A DNA stretch of 64,000 nt, from the NCBI RefSeq assembly GCF_052119585.1, contig NZ_JBGQOJ010000012.1, positions 1 through 64,000 on the forward strand, read 5' to 3'. This DNA comes from JBGQOJ01 sp052119585. Lineage in GTDB: Bacteria; Pseudomonadota; Alphaproteobacteria; Rhodobacterales; Rhodobacteraceae. Within the stretch, counting starts at the first letter, position 1. Every line of letters begins with the position of its first letter. The position numbers and the translations under genes are program-made. Below the pieces are notes generated by a model. The model saw only the letters and a list, made by a program, of their open reading frames with translations, ran no database searches and was not told the DNA's origin. Below, in pieces: positions 9,046-17,588 of the stretch.

Positions 9046-9591
9046 ATGGAACGTAACCTTGCCCTTATCGCCTTGTTTGCAGCGCTGATCGCTGCTCTTG
9101 GCCTGATCCCGCAAATTACCCTTGGCTTTGGCGTGCCGGTCACGGCGCAAAGTCTGGGCATCATGCTGTGCGGCACGGTTCTGGGGGCCAGGCGGGGCGC
9201 GTTGGCGGTGCTGCTGTTTTTGCTGCTGGTGGCGCTTGGTCTGCCGCTGTTGTCGGGCGGTCGTGGTGGTCTTGGGCTGTTCGCATCGCCCACTGCCGGG
9301 TTCCTGATCGGCTTTCCGGTTGCGGCCTTTGTCACAGGGTTGATCGTCGAGAAATGGCGCGGCGCGCCGCTGACGCTGGTTGCGGGTGTCGGCGCTGCGG
9401 TGGGGGGCATCGCGGTGCTCTATGTCTTTGGCATCGGCGGCATGTCCATCGTTCTGGGCAAGACCATCGGCGAGGCGGCCGCATTGGTCACCGCCTTTAT
9501 CCCCGGTGACATCCTGAAGGCCGCGATTGCGGGCATGGTCACCTCGGCGCTTGCCAGGGCCAGACCGCAAAGCGTTCTGTCCCGCGCATGA
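9046..9591 (+). CDS. bioY: biotin ECF transporter, substrate-capture protein BioY
   Basis: Membrane S-component of 181 residues that binds biotin. The family core is clear: GVPVTAQSLGIMLCGTVLG, then RRGALAVLLFLLLVALGLP and GGRGGLG...PTAGFLIGFP. It is the last subunit gene of bioMNY and overlaps the following nitroreductase by 4 bases. I find no BioR-type or BirA-type operator upstream of bioM by eye. Confidence 0.93.
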   Translation: MERNLALIALFAALIAALGLIPQITLGFGVPVTAQSLGIMLCGTVLGARRGALAVLLFLLLVALGLPLLSGGRGGLGLFASPTAGFLIGFPVAAFVTGLIVEKWRGAPLTLVAGVGAAVGGIAVLYVFGIGGMSIVLGKTIGEAAALVTAFIPGDILKAAIAGMVTSALARARPQSVLSRA

Positions 9592-10271
9592 GCGAGACCC
9601 ACATCGAACGCCTTCTCTGGCAGCGAAAATCTGCCAGAGCCTATCTTGAGACCCCCGTTCCGCAGGCCGATGTCGCGCGGATATTGCGCGCCGCGCGCCG
9701 TGCGCCCAGTGGCGCCAACCTGCAACCCGGTGCGTTCCACGCCCTGACGGGCAAGCCCTTTGGGCAGTTGAAACAGGAACTGGCGGGTGCGATTGCGTCG
9801 GGCCGTCCGATCGTGTCCGGGTATTCCTATTTCCCCGATCCGATGCCCGCCCACCTGAAGGCGCGGCAACGGGCGGCGGGATATGCCCTGTATCAGGCGC
9901 TGGGGATCGACCGGCGCGACAGTGCGGCCCGCCGTGCCCAGTTCGATCTGAATTACCGTTTTTTCGACGCACCCGTCGGCATTGTCGTGACCATTCAAAA
10001 GGACATGGGCAAAGGGTGCTTTATGGATCTGGGCATGTCCCTGATGGCGTTGTTTCTGGCGGCAGAGGATCTGGGGTATGCCACAAGCGGCATCGGGGCG
10101 CTGGCGAACTATGCCGATGTCACCCATGAGGCGCTGGGTTTGGCCGATGACGAGTTGGTCGTCTGCGGGATTGCCCTTGGGGTGGCCGACCGTGACGCGC
10201 CGGTCAACAATTTCCGCACGGAACGCGAAGCGCTGGACGCCTATGCGATCTTCCGCGGCTTTGCACCCTAG
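9588..10271 (+). CDS. nitroreductase-family flavoprotein
   Basis: FMN-dependent oxidoreductase fold, 227 residues. The N-terminal family signature is present (RKSARAY at about 13-19, RRAPSGANLQPGAFH at about 39-53), as is a glycine-rich C-terminal part (EDLGYATSGIGALANYADV, about 161-179). It is translationally coupled to bioY through ATGA, and its stop overlaps that of the convergent thiolase. The substrate is unknown; a link to biotin or to the neighbouring acyl-CoA genes is only positional. Confidence 0.85.
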   Translation: MSETHIERLLWQRKSARAYLETPVPQADVARILRAARRAPSGANLQPGAFHALTGKPFGQLKQELAGAIASGRPIVSGYSYFPDPMPAHLKARQRAAGYALYQALGIDRRDSAARRAQFDLNYRFFDAPVGIVVTIQKDMGKGCFMDLGMSLMALFLAAEDLGYATSGIGALANYADVTHEALGLADDELVVCGIALGVADRDAPVNNFRTEREALDAYAIFRGFAP

Positions 10272-11374
10272 ACCGTCAGCACCAACGCCGTGCCCAACCC
10301 GCCTGCCGCCGCGATGGCCGCCACGCCCGATCCCTGACGGCCTGTCATCTGGTGGAACAGCCGCACCGCATTGATCGCACCAGACGCGCCGATGGGGTGC
10401 CCCCGCGCCAGTGATCCGCCGCCGAGGTTGGTGATGGCAGGATTTATCGCCGCACCCGTCACGCAGGCGATGGCCTGCGCGGCGAACGCCTCCATGATTT
10501 CGGCGGCGATCAGGTCGTCGGGCGACAGACCGGCGTGCGCCAGCCCCCGTGCGATCGCAGCAACGGGGGCGATGCCCGGTCTGTCGGGCTGGCCGCCAAG
10601 GGTGGCACCGCCGGTGATCTGAGCCATGGGGCCGGTCAACCGCTGCGCAATGCGGTCCGACACCACAAGGCAGAACCCCGCCGCATCCGCCGCGACCGAT
10701 GTATTGGCCGTTGTGATATCGCCGCTGATCCGTCCCGCGCGGGCGCAAAGGCCCTGTGTCAGATCGCGGGTGAAACTGTCCTGTCCGACGCCGTCGATCT
10801 CGACTATCTCGTCGCGCATCCTGTCCTGCGCCAAGCGTGCCTTTTGGTGGCTGTGCACCGCCCAGTCGTCCTGCGCCTGTTTGGTGATGCCAAGCGCCTG
10901 CGCAAGGGCGTCGGCGGCTTCGGCCATTTCGGGGTCACGGTCGGCCCATGGGGTAAACGGCGGGCGGTCGTAGGGCAGGGGGGGGGCGCCGTTGGCAAAG
11001 GTTTTCTGCCGCAGGGGCCTGCGCGAATAGCTTTCCACGCCACCCGCAAGGATCACCTCGGCCCGACCGGACACAATCAGCGCATCCGCCAAAAGGATCG
11101 CATCCAGCCCGCTGCAACATTGCCGGTCAATCGTCAGGCCCGCCACGGTCTGCGGCAGCCCCGCGGCGAGGGACAAAAGCCGCGCCGGATTACCGCCCGC
11201 CCCAAGGGCGTTGCCGACGATCACCTCGTCGACATCCTGCGGCCCCAGCCCGGCCCGTTCCAGACAGGCCAGCATGACGGGTGCGCCCAGCTGATGCAGG
11301 TCCAGATGTGACAGGCCACCGCTGTGCGGGGCCACGGCGGACCGAAAGGCGGCGGCGATGTATGACCTTTTCAT
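10268..11374 (-). CDS. thiolase-family protein lacking the C-terminal catalytic Cys
   Basis: Thiolase fold, 368 residues, starting at the ATG that overlaps the upstream ligase stop (ATGA, 11371-11374); the longer frame runs antisense into the ligase. The nucleophilic Cys86 is present (IDRQCCSGLDA) and so is the GHPIG motif (GGGSLARGHPIGASGA). In the last block, where degradative and biosynthetic thiolases read C-x-G-x-G, this protein has A-A-A-G-G-L-G, so the second catalytic Cys is absent. It may be a non-canonical acyl transferase or SCP-x-like member. Co-transcribed with the AMP ligase, which could supply its acyl-CoA. Confidence 0.82.
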   Translation of the reverse strand: MKRSYIAAAFRSAVAPHSGGLSHLDLHQLGAPVMLACLERAGLGPQDVDEVIVGNALGAGGNPARLLSLAAGLPQTVAGLTIDRQCCSGLDAILLADALIVSGRAEVILAGGVESYSRRPLRQKTFANGAPPLPYDRPPFTPWADRDPEMAEAADALAQALGITKQAQDDWAVHSHQKARLAQDRMRDEIVEIDGVGQDSFTRDLTQGLCARAGRISGDITTANTSVAADAAGFCLVVSDRIAQRLTGPMAQITGGATLGGQPDRPGIAPVAAIARGLAHAGLSPDDLIAAEIMEAFAAQAIACVTGAAINPAITNLGGGSLARGHPIGASGAINAVRLFHQMTGRQGSGVAAIAAAGGLGTALVLTV

Positions 11375-12660
11375 CGGCGTGCATCCAACCATGCGGCCAC
11401 CGCCTGAATGTCGGGCTTTCCGGCGGCCAACAGCGGGAAAGGGTCCAGAAACAGGATCTGTCGCGGCGCTTTCAACGGGCCAAGGGCACTGCGGCAACGG
11501 TCTGTCAACTGCTCTCCCAGACGCCTGTCCTCTGGCCCCGCGACAACCGCCACCAGAACCTGACCGCGTTTGGCATCGGGACGGGGCAAGGCCACGCAAT
11601 GCCTGACCTTCGGGTCGCGGGACAGCAGCGCCTCTATCTCCTCTGGGAACACATTCTGGTCGGCGATGGTGATCATCCGGGTCTTGCGCCCGATCAGAAA
11701 CAGGTATCCGTCCCGGTCGAGATAACCCAGTTCGCCCACGGTCAGAAACCCGTTGCTCCATTGCGTGTCCACGCTGTTGCCCGCTGCGTAGGCGTCGAAC
11801 AGATAGGGGCTTTTCACCCAAACCTCGCCGATCCCTTCACCGCGAATATCCAGCGTAACACCCGCGTAGGGCTTGCCGACCGATCCTTGCGGGGTTGTTG
11901 CATCGGACATGGTGACAAAGCTGGTCTCGGATGCGCCGTAGAATTCCGTCAAGGTGGCGTTGGGGCACAGCGTCTTTGCCTGCGCCTTTGTCGCGGCGTC
12001 CAGCAGCCCGCCACCACACAGGATATGGCGCACGCAGGGCAGGGCGGCATCGCCGGACCCCAGCGCCCGCAATTGGGTCGGGGTCAGGTAAAGCACGGTC
12101 GCCTTCGCCTGTTCCAGCATGGTCCGCTGACGGTCGGGGCGCATCCCGGCCAGAATATGAATGTCCGCGCCGGTATGCGCCGCCTCCAGCAGGGCATAAA
12201 GCGACAGGGAATGCACCAGATGGCCGAAAACGGCATAGGTGTCATCGGCGGTCAGGTTGAACCGCGCGCGGTTCACATCAAAGCTGGCGATCCACGAGGC
12301 GTGACTGCGACGGATGGATTTCGGGGTGCCGGTCGACCCCGAGGTCATACATTGGAAAAAGTGCGGATCGCCGGATATGTCTTGCGCGGCCTTCATCGCA
12401 CCATCGGCCCCGATGCGGAACTCTTGCCCAAGCGCGATCGCGTGGCACAAGGCCGAAACCGCGCTTGCGGGTTCAAGCGCGGGTATGTCGCGAACGCGTA
12501 TTGCATCCGGTACGGGAAGCGCATCCCCGGCACCATGCAGGTTCAGCCGCCGCCCGTTGGCATAGACGCCCGTGCCCTTGTGCCAAAGGAACCTGTCCGC
12601 CTTGTTCAACCTGCTGTCCGCCTTTGTGCCATCGACCTTGCGCGTCAAGGTCTGACGCAT
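11371..12660 (-). CDS. AMP-dependent acyl-CoA synthetase/ligase
   Basis: ANL-superfamily adenylating enzyme of 429 residues, somewhat short for the family. It carries the A3 loop TSGSTGTPKSIRRSH (about 106-120), A5 FYGASETS, A7/A8 GELGYLDRDGYLFLIGRKTRM, and a C-terminal GKPDIQ that places the catalytic Lys. It overlaps the thiolase by 4 bases and lies 44 bp after the Ldh-type dehydrogenase, so it may belong to the same transcript. The acyl substrate is unknown. Confidence 0.85.
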   Translation of the reverse strand: MRQTLTRKVDGTKADSRLNKADRFLWHKGTGVYANGRRLNLHGAGDALPVPDAIRVRDIPALEPASAVSALCHAIALGQEFRIGADGAMKAAQDISGDPHFFQCMTSGSTGTPKSIRRSHASWIASFDVNRARFNLTADDTYAVFGHLVHSLSLYALLEAAHTGADIHILAGMRPDRQRTMLEQAKATVLYLTPTQLRALGSGDAALPCVRHILCGGGLLDAATKAQAKTLCPNATLTEFYGASETSFVTMSDATTPQGSVGKPYAGVTLDIRGEGIGEVWVKSPYLFDAYAAGNSVDTQWSNGFLTVGELGYLDRDGYLFLIGRKTRMITIADQNVFPEEIEALLSRDPKVRHCVALPRPDAKRGQVLVAVVAGPEDRRLGEQLTDRCRSALGPLKAPRQILFLDPFPLLAAGKPDIQAVAAWLDARR

Positions 12661-12704
12661 AGTAACAAGTCAATGCGGGCGTTGCCATTGCCGAACGTTA
12701 CGGA

Positions 12705-13766
12705 TCAAACGGGGGTAGGCAGGGCGACGCCGTATTTTTGCGCCGCCTCCGACAGGGACGGGATGATCGTGGGGTAAAGCGGCACGCCGTCGGTCAGGGC
12801 GGCGCGGCGGCGGGCCAGCCCCGCCTGTCCGGGCAGCCTGACGGCAGAGACGCCCGGTTTCGGCGTTGACGCAAGGCAGGCATCGGCAAGCCAGCCGGTC
12901 TGGCGCACAAAGGCGTCGCGGCCCCCGAAGGCATCGGGGTCATGGACTTGCACCGAGAAGGCACAGTTCGTTCCCTTCAGTGCATCGGCGCGGCCGATAC
13001 CGGACAACCCTTGGGTCAGCGCCTCGACGTGCAGCGCCATGCCGTAGCCCTTTTGGCCGTGATCCGCACCGCCAGTGGGCAAAAGCGTGCCGCCGTGTTC
13101 AAGAACTTTGGGGTCTTGCGACGCTTTGCCGCCTGCGTCCATCAGCCAGTCTGCCGAAAACTGGCGGCCCTCGCGGATCAGGCGCTGGCTCATGTTGAAG
13201 GTGGTGACAGAGGCGGAAATGTCGATCAGGATCGGGTCGCCCGGCGTCGGAATCCCGTGCGCGACCGGGTTCGGGGTCATGACGCCTGTCACCCCGCCGA
13301 ACGGCGCAACATGCGCGCCCGACGGGCTGGATGATGCGATGCTGACCATCAATCCGGCGTCAGTTGCCAGTGTCAGATAGGCCGCAAGCGCCCCGATATG
13401 ATGCGCCCCGCCAACCGCGATGGTGCATGTGCCGTAGTCCACCGCACGGGTGCAGGCCAGGGTCATCGCCTGCTGAACCAGCCATGCGCCGGGCAGGCGG
13501 CGACCGTGCCATGCGACGGCGGCCCCCCGATCCGACAGGATGTCATAGGTGCCAGAGGGTGCCATGACCCCGTCGTCGATGGCCTGAAGATACCAGCCCG
13601 CCAAAGCAAGGCCGTGGGTGTCATGCCCCATCAGATCGGCCTCGACCAGATAGTGTGCGACAGGGGCGGCCAGCTTTTCCTCAAGGCCCGCAGCCTGAAA
13701 CAGGTCCAGAGCGAAGGTCTCGAGCTGGGCCGCATGATAGCGGGGGGTATCCGGCAGATTGGTCAT
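12705..13766 (-). CDS. Ldh-family NAD(P)-dependent 2-hydroxyacid dehydrogenase
   Basis: Malate/L-lactate/ureidoglycolate dehydrogenase family, 353 residues. Family motifs are GHDTHGL (about 48-54), GGAHHIGALAAY, TPNPVAHGIPT and GQKGYGM. These enzymes reduce 2-keto acids (for example 2,3-diketogulonate) or cyclic imines. ATG 13766 overlaps the upstream aldolase stop and has GAAAGGA upstream; the much longer open frame is antisense to that aldolase. It probably interconverts the keto acid handled by the coupled DHDPS-like enzyme. Confidence 0.87.
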   Translation of the reverse strand: MTNLPDTPRYHAAQLETFALDLFQAAGLEEKLAAPVAHYLVEADLMGHDTHGLALAGWYLQAIDDGVMAPSGTYDILSDRGAAVAWHGRRLPGAWLVQQAMTLACTRAVDYGTCTIAVGGAHHIGALAAYLTLATDAGLMVSIASSSPSGAHVAPFGGVTGVMTPNPVAHGIPTPGDPILIDISASVTTFNMSQRLIREGRQFSADWLMDAGGKASQDPKVLEHGGTLLPTGGADHGQKGYGMALHVEALTQGLSGIGRADALKGTNCAFSVQVHDPDAFGGRDAFVRQTGWLADACLASTPKPGVSAVRLPGQAGLARRRAALTDGVPLYPTIIPSLSEAAQKYGVALPTPV

Positions 13767-14674
13767 GGTCTGTCCTTTCGCGCAATCAGCCCTTCGCCGG
13801 TCAGCATCGCGGCCAGTTTGGCGGATTGCACCCCGGTCAACGGCCAGGCTGCGGGCGGGCGGGTCGGGCCGCAATCCATCCCCATCATGTGCAGCGCGGT
13901 TTTGACGCCGGTCACATTCGTGCCGTTCATTTCCTCGGCGCGGACCTCCTCGAAGGCGGTCATTCTGGCGATCAGGGCGCGGGCCTTGGTGTAATCGCCT
14001 GCCTCTAGTGCGGTGTGGATGGCCACCGAATGTTCCGGCCAGACGTTGATCAACCCGCTGGTAAAGCCGCGGGCGCCGACGGCATACAGCGGCGGTGCCC
14101 AGACTTCGGCAAGGCCACCGACCCAGATGATGCCAGGGTCGGTGGCGGCCATTGCCTCTGCCAGTCGCAGGGGGTTCGGGGTTGCCCATTTCACACCGAT
14201 CACGCCTTCGACCTCTGTCAAAGCGCGGATCGCCGCCGTGCCGATGGCGTCGTTGCGCAGATATAGCATCAAGGGCAGCCCGTCGCCGGCTTCGGCAATG
14301 CGCGACACATAGTCGACCAGACCGCGGGGCGAGACAAAGGGATCGGGGGTTTGATGCACCATCAACGCCTCGGCCCCGGCCGACCGCGCCGTGCGGGCAA
14401 GGCGGCAGGCATCGTGAACGCTGCGACCGACACCGGCAACCAGGGGCACCCGTCCGGCGACATGGTCGATCATGCCGTGCATCGCGGTCTCGGCCTCGTC
14501 CATTGTCAGGCTGTAGAATTCGCCTGTGTTCCCGTTCGCAACCAGAATATGCACGCCGGCATTCACCGCGCGGTCGATCACCGGCTTCAACGGGCCGGTG
14601 TCCACTTTGTCGTTGCTGTCGAATGGCGTTACAAGAATGCCGGAGATGCCGGTCAGGGCCTGTCGGATGCGCAT
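13763..14674 (-). CDS. DHDPS/NAL-family aldolase or dehydratase (copy 1)
   Basis: Class I Schiff-base TIM-barrel enzyme of 303 residues. The Schiff-base Lys162 (IGVKWA), Tyr138 (MLYLRN) and substrate-carboxylate loop GNTGEF (48-53) are present. Members act as dihydrodipicolinate synthase, N-acetylneuraminate lyase or keto-deoxy-sugar-acid dehydratase. First gene of the operon that follows a LysR-type operator at 14755-14773. Catabolic company makes a keto-sugar-acid substrate more likely than lysine synthesis. Confidence 0.88.
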   Translation of the reverse strand: MRIRQALTGISGILVTPFDSNDKVDTGPLKPVIDRAVNAGVHILVANGNTGEFYSLTMDEAETAMHGMIDHVAGRVPLVAGVGRSVHDACRLARTARSAGAEALMVHQTPDPFVSPRGLVDYVSRIAEAGDGLPLMLYLRNDAIGTAAIRALTEVEGVIGVKWATPNPLRLAEAMAATDPGIIWVGGLAEVWAPPLYAVGARGFTSGLINVWPEHSVAIHTALEAGDYTKARALIARMTAFEEVRAEEMNGTNVTGVKTALHMMGMDCGPTRPPAAWPLTGVQSAKLAAMLTGEGLIARKDRP

Positions 14675-14750
14675 GATTTCGGGTGATCCTTATGGGGGGT
14701 GCCTTGGGTCTAGGGGGCCGGGAAACGGCTGTCCAATGCCAAAGAAGGCG

Positions 14751-15665
14751 CTACTGATACTGATTTCGTATCATTTCCGCCTCGATGATCCCGATGATGC
14801 GGGATTGCAGCAAAGTCGGTGCTTTTGGTCCGGTTGCAAGATAGAGGTCAGACCGCAGATCGTCGGGCAATTCTATGTCGCGGTAGCACAGATTGGCCAT
14901 TTGCATCGACTGGCTGGAGGCCGGAACAAGCGCGGCACCCAGCCCCTCGTTCACCAGCGCCAGAACCGAATGGGTCTGGCTGACGGCCTGAATTTCCTTC
15001 GGAACGACCCCGCGAGAGCTGTAGAACCCATACAGCATGTCGCGCACAAAGCCTCCCCGTTCGGTGGAATAGCCGATCATCCCCAGATCGTGCAGGTCTT
15101 CGACGCACAGCGCATCCAGCGACATCAGCGGGTGGGTGCGCGGCAGGGCAAGGACAAAGGTTTCGCTATAGATCCGGGTCATGCGGACCGGCTGGTTCGA
15201 GCGGGGCAACCGCGTGATCCCCAGATCAAGCTTTCCCGACAGCAGCCCCTCGACCTGTTCATAGCTCATCATCTCTGTCAGTGTCAGGTGCACGCCGGGG
15301 ATAGCCCTGGCCACGGCGGACACGATCCGCGGCAGAACCTCGATCGCGGCCGAGGGCACAAAGCCAAGCGCGATTGCGCCTGCCTCGCCCCGCTCTGCCT
15401 GCCGTGCGGCCAGCTTCGCGGCCTCTGCGCGGCGCAGGATGTCGGTTGCATCGAACAAAAAACTGGTGCCAGCGGCGGTCAACCGGACGCTTCTGTTGGT
15501 GCGGTCGAACAGCATGACCCCCAGCCGGTATTCCAGTTGCGCGATATGGCGGGACAGGGGGGGTTGGGTCATGTTCAGCCGTTTTGCCGCCCCGCGAAAG
15601 CTAAGCTCCTCGGCCACGGCAACGAAATATCGCAACTGGTTGATTTCGAACAGTGCAGCGGACAT
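14751..15665 (-). CDS. LysR-type regulator (CatM/BenM-like)
   Basis: Regulator of 304 residues. The N-terminal winged HTH (LRYFVAVAEELSFRGAAKRL, then MTQPPLSRHIAQLE) resembles CatM/BenM-type catabolic activators, and a periplasmic-binding-like effector domain follows. ATG 15665 is chosen for AAAGG seven bases upstream; the longer frame adds an unrelated stretch. It is divergent from the acid-sugar kinase and 76 bp upstream of the aldolase operon. A GATAC-N7-GTATC dyad overlaps its last codons and recurs upstream of the ABC importer at 23141, suggesting that it controls both. Confidence 0.92.
   Translation of the reverse strand: MSAALFEINQLRYFVAVAEELSFRGAAKRLNMTQPPLSRHIAQLEYRLGVMLFDRTNRSVRLTAAGTSFLFDATDILRRAEAAKLAARQAERGEAGAIALGFVPSAAIEVLPRIVSAVARAIPGVHLTLTEMMSYEQVEGLLSGKLDLGITRLPRSNQPVRMTRIYSETFVLALPRTHPLMSLDALCVEDLHDLGMIGYSTERGGFVRDMLYGFYSSRGVVPKEIQAVSQTHSVLALVNEGLGAALVPASSQSMQMANLCYRDIELPDDLRSDLYLATGPKAPTLLQSRIIGIIEAEMIRNQYQ
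14755..14773. promoter_or_regulatory. LysR-type operator, copy 1
   Basis: TGATAC-TGATTTC-GTATCA is a perfect dyad of the ATAC-N7-GTAT type that many LysR regulators bind. It lies 81 bp upstream of the DHDPS-like gene start, inside the 3' end of the LysR gene. The same dyad with the same 7-bp spacing occurs at 22962-22980. Confidence 0.7.
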
Positions 15666-15775
15666 GGGCAGGCCTTTGCGCCGGGACATTTGTGTAATGT
15701 TGTTAATAAAATGCCCTAATGTAAAGTGGAATTCCCTTGAAATGCGCTGAAAATAAAGGAAAATGAAAAGGGTGT

Positions 15776-15795
15776 ATGACAACTCGATTTGTCAT
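15776..15795. promoter_or_regulatory. inverted repeat upstream of the kinase-GntR operon
   Basis: ATGACAA-N6-TTGTCAT is a perfect 7-bp inverted repeat ending 27 bp before the chosen kinase start. It is a candidate operator for the GntR regulator encoded next in the operon or for the divergent LysR regulator. Neither is proven. Confidence 0.5.
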
Positions 15796-15822
15796 GGTGT
15801 TATGGCTTGGAAGGCAGCATGT

Positions 15823-16839
15823 ATGGCGGGCGTGAAATTGGTCATTCTTGCGGATGACTTGACAGGGGCGCTGGATGCGACGGGGCCTTTTGCCGCGCGC
15901 GGGCTGACCTGCGTTGTTGCGACCGGCGGGGGCGCCCTTGGCCGGGCCCTGGCGCAGAACGCGGATATCGTTGCGGTCAATACGGCCAGCCGTGATCTGT
16001 CAGAGACCGCCGCGCGACGCGCGATTGCCGACCTGCGCCCGATGTTGCCCGGTGGCGTCCGACTGTTCAAAAAGATCGACTCGCGGCTGAAAGGGCATAT
16101 AGCGGCAGAGCTGCAAGACCTGGGGGCGGGGCCGATGCTGGTCATGCCCGCGATCCCTGCCTTCGGACGGGTCGTGACGGACGGGCAGCTTGGCGGGCAT
16201 GGTGTCGATACGCCTATTGCGGTGCGCGGGGTTCTGGGCCGGCTTGCGCCATTGGCCGATATTCCCGACTGCCGCAGCGATGCCGATATGGATGCGGCGC
16301 TGGCGGATGCGGGTGGGCGATTGCTGGTGGGCGCGCGTGGTCTGGCCGAGGCGCTGGCCCGTGCGATGACCGGCCGGATTGACCCTGCGCCGCCGCCGCC
16401 CCTGCGTGGGCCTGTCACCATCGTCGTCGGGTCGCGCGACCCGATCACCATGGCGCAGGTCGACCGCCTGTCCGCGATGGGGATCGTGCCGGTTGCCGCC
16501 CCGAACGGTGCCGCGCCACCCGCCCGCGGCTGCCCCGCCGTAACGGTTGTTCAGGCGGTTGCGGGGGGCAGCGCGGCCAGCGGAACGGATGTGGGGCGCG
16601 CACTGGCCGCAAGCCTGATGGCGGGCTATGTCACGGGGCGGCGTGCGCTGGTGCTGACCGGCGGTGCCACGGCCGAGGCGGTGCTGGCGGGCATCGGGAT
16701 TGACCTGCTGCATGTGCGGGGTGAAATACTGGACGGCCTGCCACTGTCAGAGGCGGGCACATTGCAGATCGTGACCAAATCAGGCGGCTTCGGGGACGCA
16801 GAAACATTGATCCGGCTAGCAGAGCAGGCAACAGGATGA
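15823..16839 (+). CDS. four-carbon acid sugar kinase family protein (DUF1537)
   Basis: Kinase of the DtnK/OtnK type, which phosphorylates threonate, erythronate or related acids. It has 338 residues, noticeably shorter than the roughly 420 usual for the family. The N-terminal domain opens VILADDLTGALDATGPFA with KKIDSRLKGH near residue 83. The C-terminal nucleotide domain has VVGSRDPITMAQV, LTGGATAEAV and KSGGFG. ATG 15823 has GGAAGG eight bases upstream; earlier in-frame ATGs at 15763 and 15802 lack one. Coupled by ATGA to a GntR gene. A PdxA2 partner lies in the facing operon. Confidence 0.85.
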   Translation: MAGVKLVILADDLTGALDATGPFAARGLTCVVATGGGALGRALAQNADIVAVNTASRDLSETAARRAIADLRPMLPGGVRLFKKIDSRLKGHIAAELQDLGAGPMLVMPAIPAFGRVVTDGQLGGHGVDTPIAVRGVLGRLAPLADIPDCRSDADMDAALADAGGRLLVGARGLAEALARAMTGRIDPAPPPPLRGPVTIVVGSRDPITMAQVDRLSAMGIVPVAAPNGAAPPARGCPAVTVVQAVAGGSAASGTDVGRALAASLMAGYVTGRRALVLTGGATAEAVLAGIGIDLLHVRGEILDGLPLSEAGTLQIVTKSGGFGDAETLIRLAEQATG

Positions 16840-17588
16840 AGGAGAGACAGGTGCAGGATGGACCCAACGCCCGTGCGAAACGCAAAAGCCTGAGCGAACA
16901 GGTGTTCGAGCGGATGCAGCGCGCGATCAAATCGGGCGCCTACAGCCCCGACGAACGCCTGCCAACGGAACACGAACTGGCGGCGGAATTCCAGGTGTCC
17001 CGCCCCGTGGTGCGCGAGGCATTGAAGCGGATGCGCGATCAGGGGTTCATCTATTCGCGGCAGGGGGCGGGCAGCTTTGTCCGCACGCTTGGCCTGAAAA
17101 AACCCTTGGGGTTCGGGCAGATGGAAAACATCGCCGATCTGCAACGGTGTTACGAATTCCGCCTGACGGTCGAACCGGAGGCCGCCGCCGCCGCCGCCGA
17201 ACGGCATGACGACGACGCGCTGAAGGCGATCAAGGACGCGTTGCAACTGATGGGGGATGCCACCAGCCGCCAAAGGCATCGCGAGGACGCGGATTTCATG
17301 TTCCATCTTGCCATCGCGCGGGCCTCGAACAACCAGTATTTCGCCACCGCGATGGAGGCGCTGGAGGATCACATCGCCGTCGGGATGCAGTTTCACGGGC
17401 TATCGCTAAAGCTGACGCCGGACGGGTTGCGCCATGTCTACAACGAGCACGAGGCGCTGTTCACGGCCATTCGCGACCGCGACGCGGCGCGTGCGCGGAC
17501 CTTGATGCGCGCGCACCTTGAAGGATCGCGCGATCGCCTGTTCGAGGGGCGCAGGCTCAGCATGACCTCGCAGATCGCGATGACCTAA
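16836..17588 (+). CDS. GntR-family regulator, FCD (FadR) subfamily
   Basis: Regulator of up to 250 residues. The winged HTH spans about 20-80 (LSEQVFERMQRAIKSG, RLPTEHELAAEFQVSRPVVREALKRM), followed by an all-helical FCD effector domain with metal-ligand-type residues (DADFMFHLAIARASNN). The ATG overlaps the kinase stop. A GTG at 16851 has a better-spaced AAGGAGA and is an alternative start. It probably responds to a sugar-acid intermediate and controls the kinase and perhaps the facing operon. Its stop overlaps that of the convergent alcohol dehydrogenase. Confidence 0.9.
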   Translation: MKERQVQDGPNARAKRKSLSEQVFERMQRAIKSGAYSPDERLPTEHELAAEFQVSRPVVREALKRMRDQGFIYSRQGAGSFVRTLGLKKPLGFGQMENIADLQRCYEFRLTVEPEAAAAAAERHDDDALKAIKDALQLMGDATSRQRHREDADFMFHLAIARASNNQYFATAMEALEDHIAVGMQFHGLSLKLTPDGLRHVYNEHEALFTAIRDRDAARARTLMRAHLEGSRDRLFEGRRLSMTSQIAMT

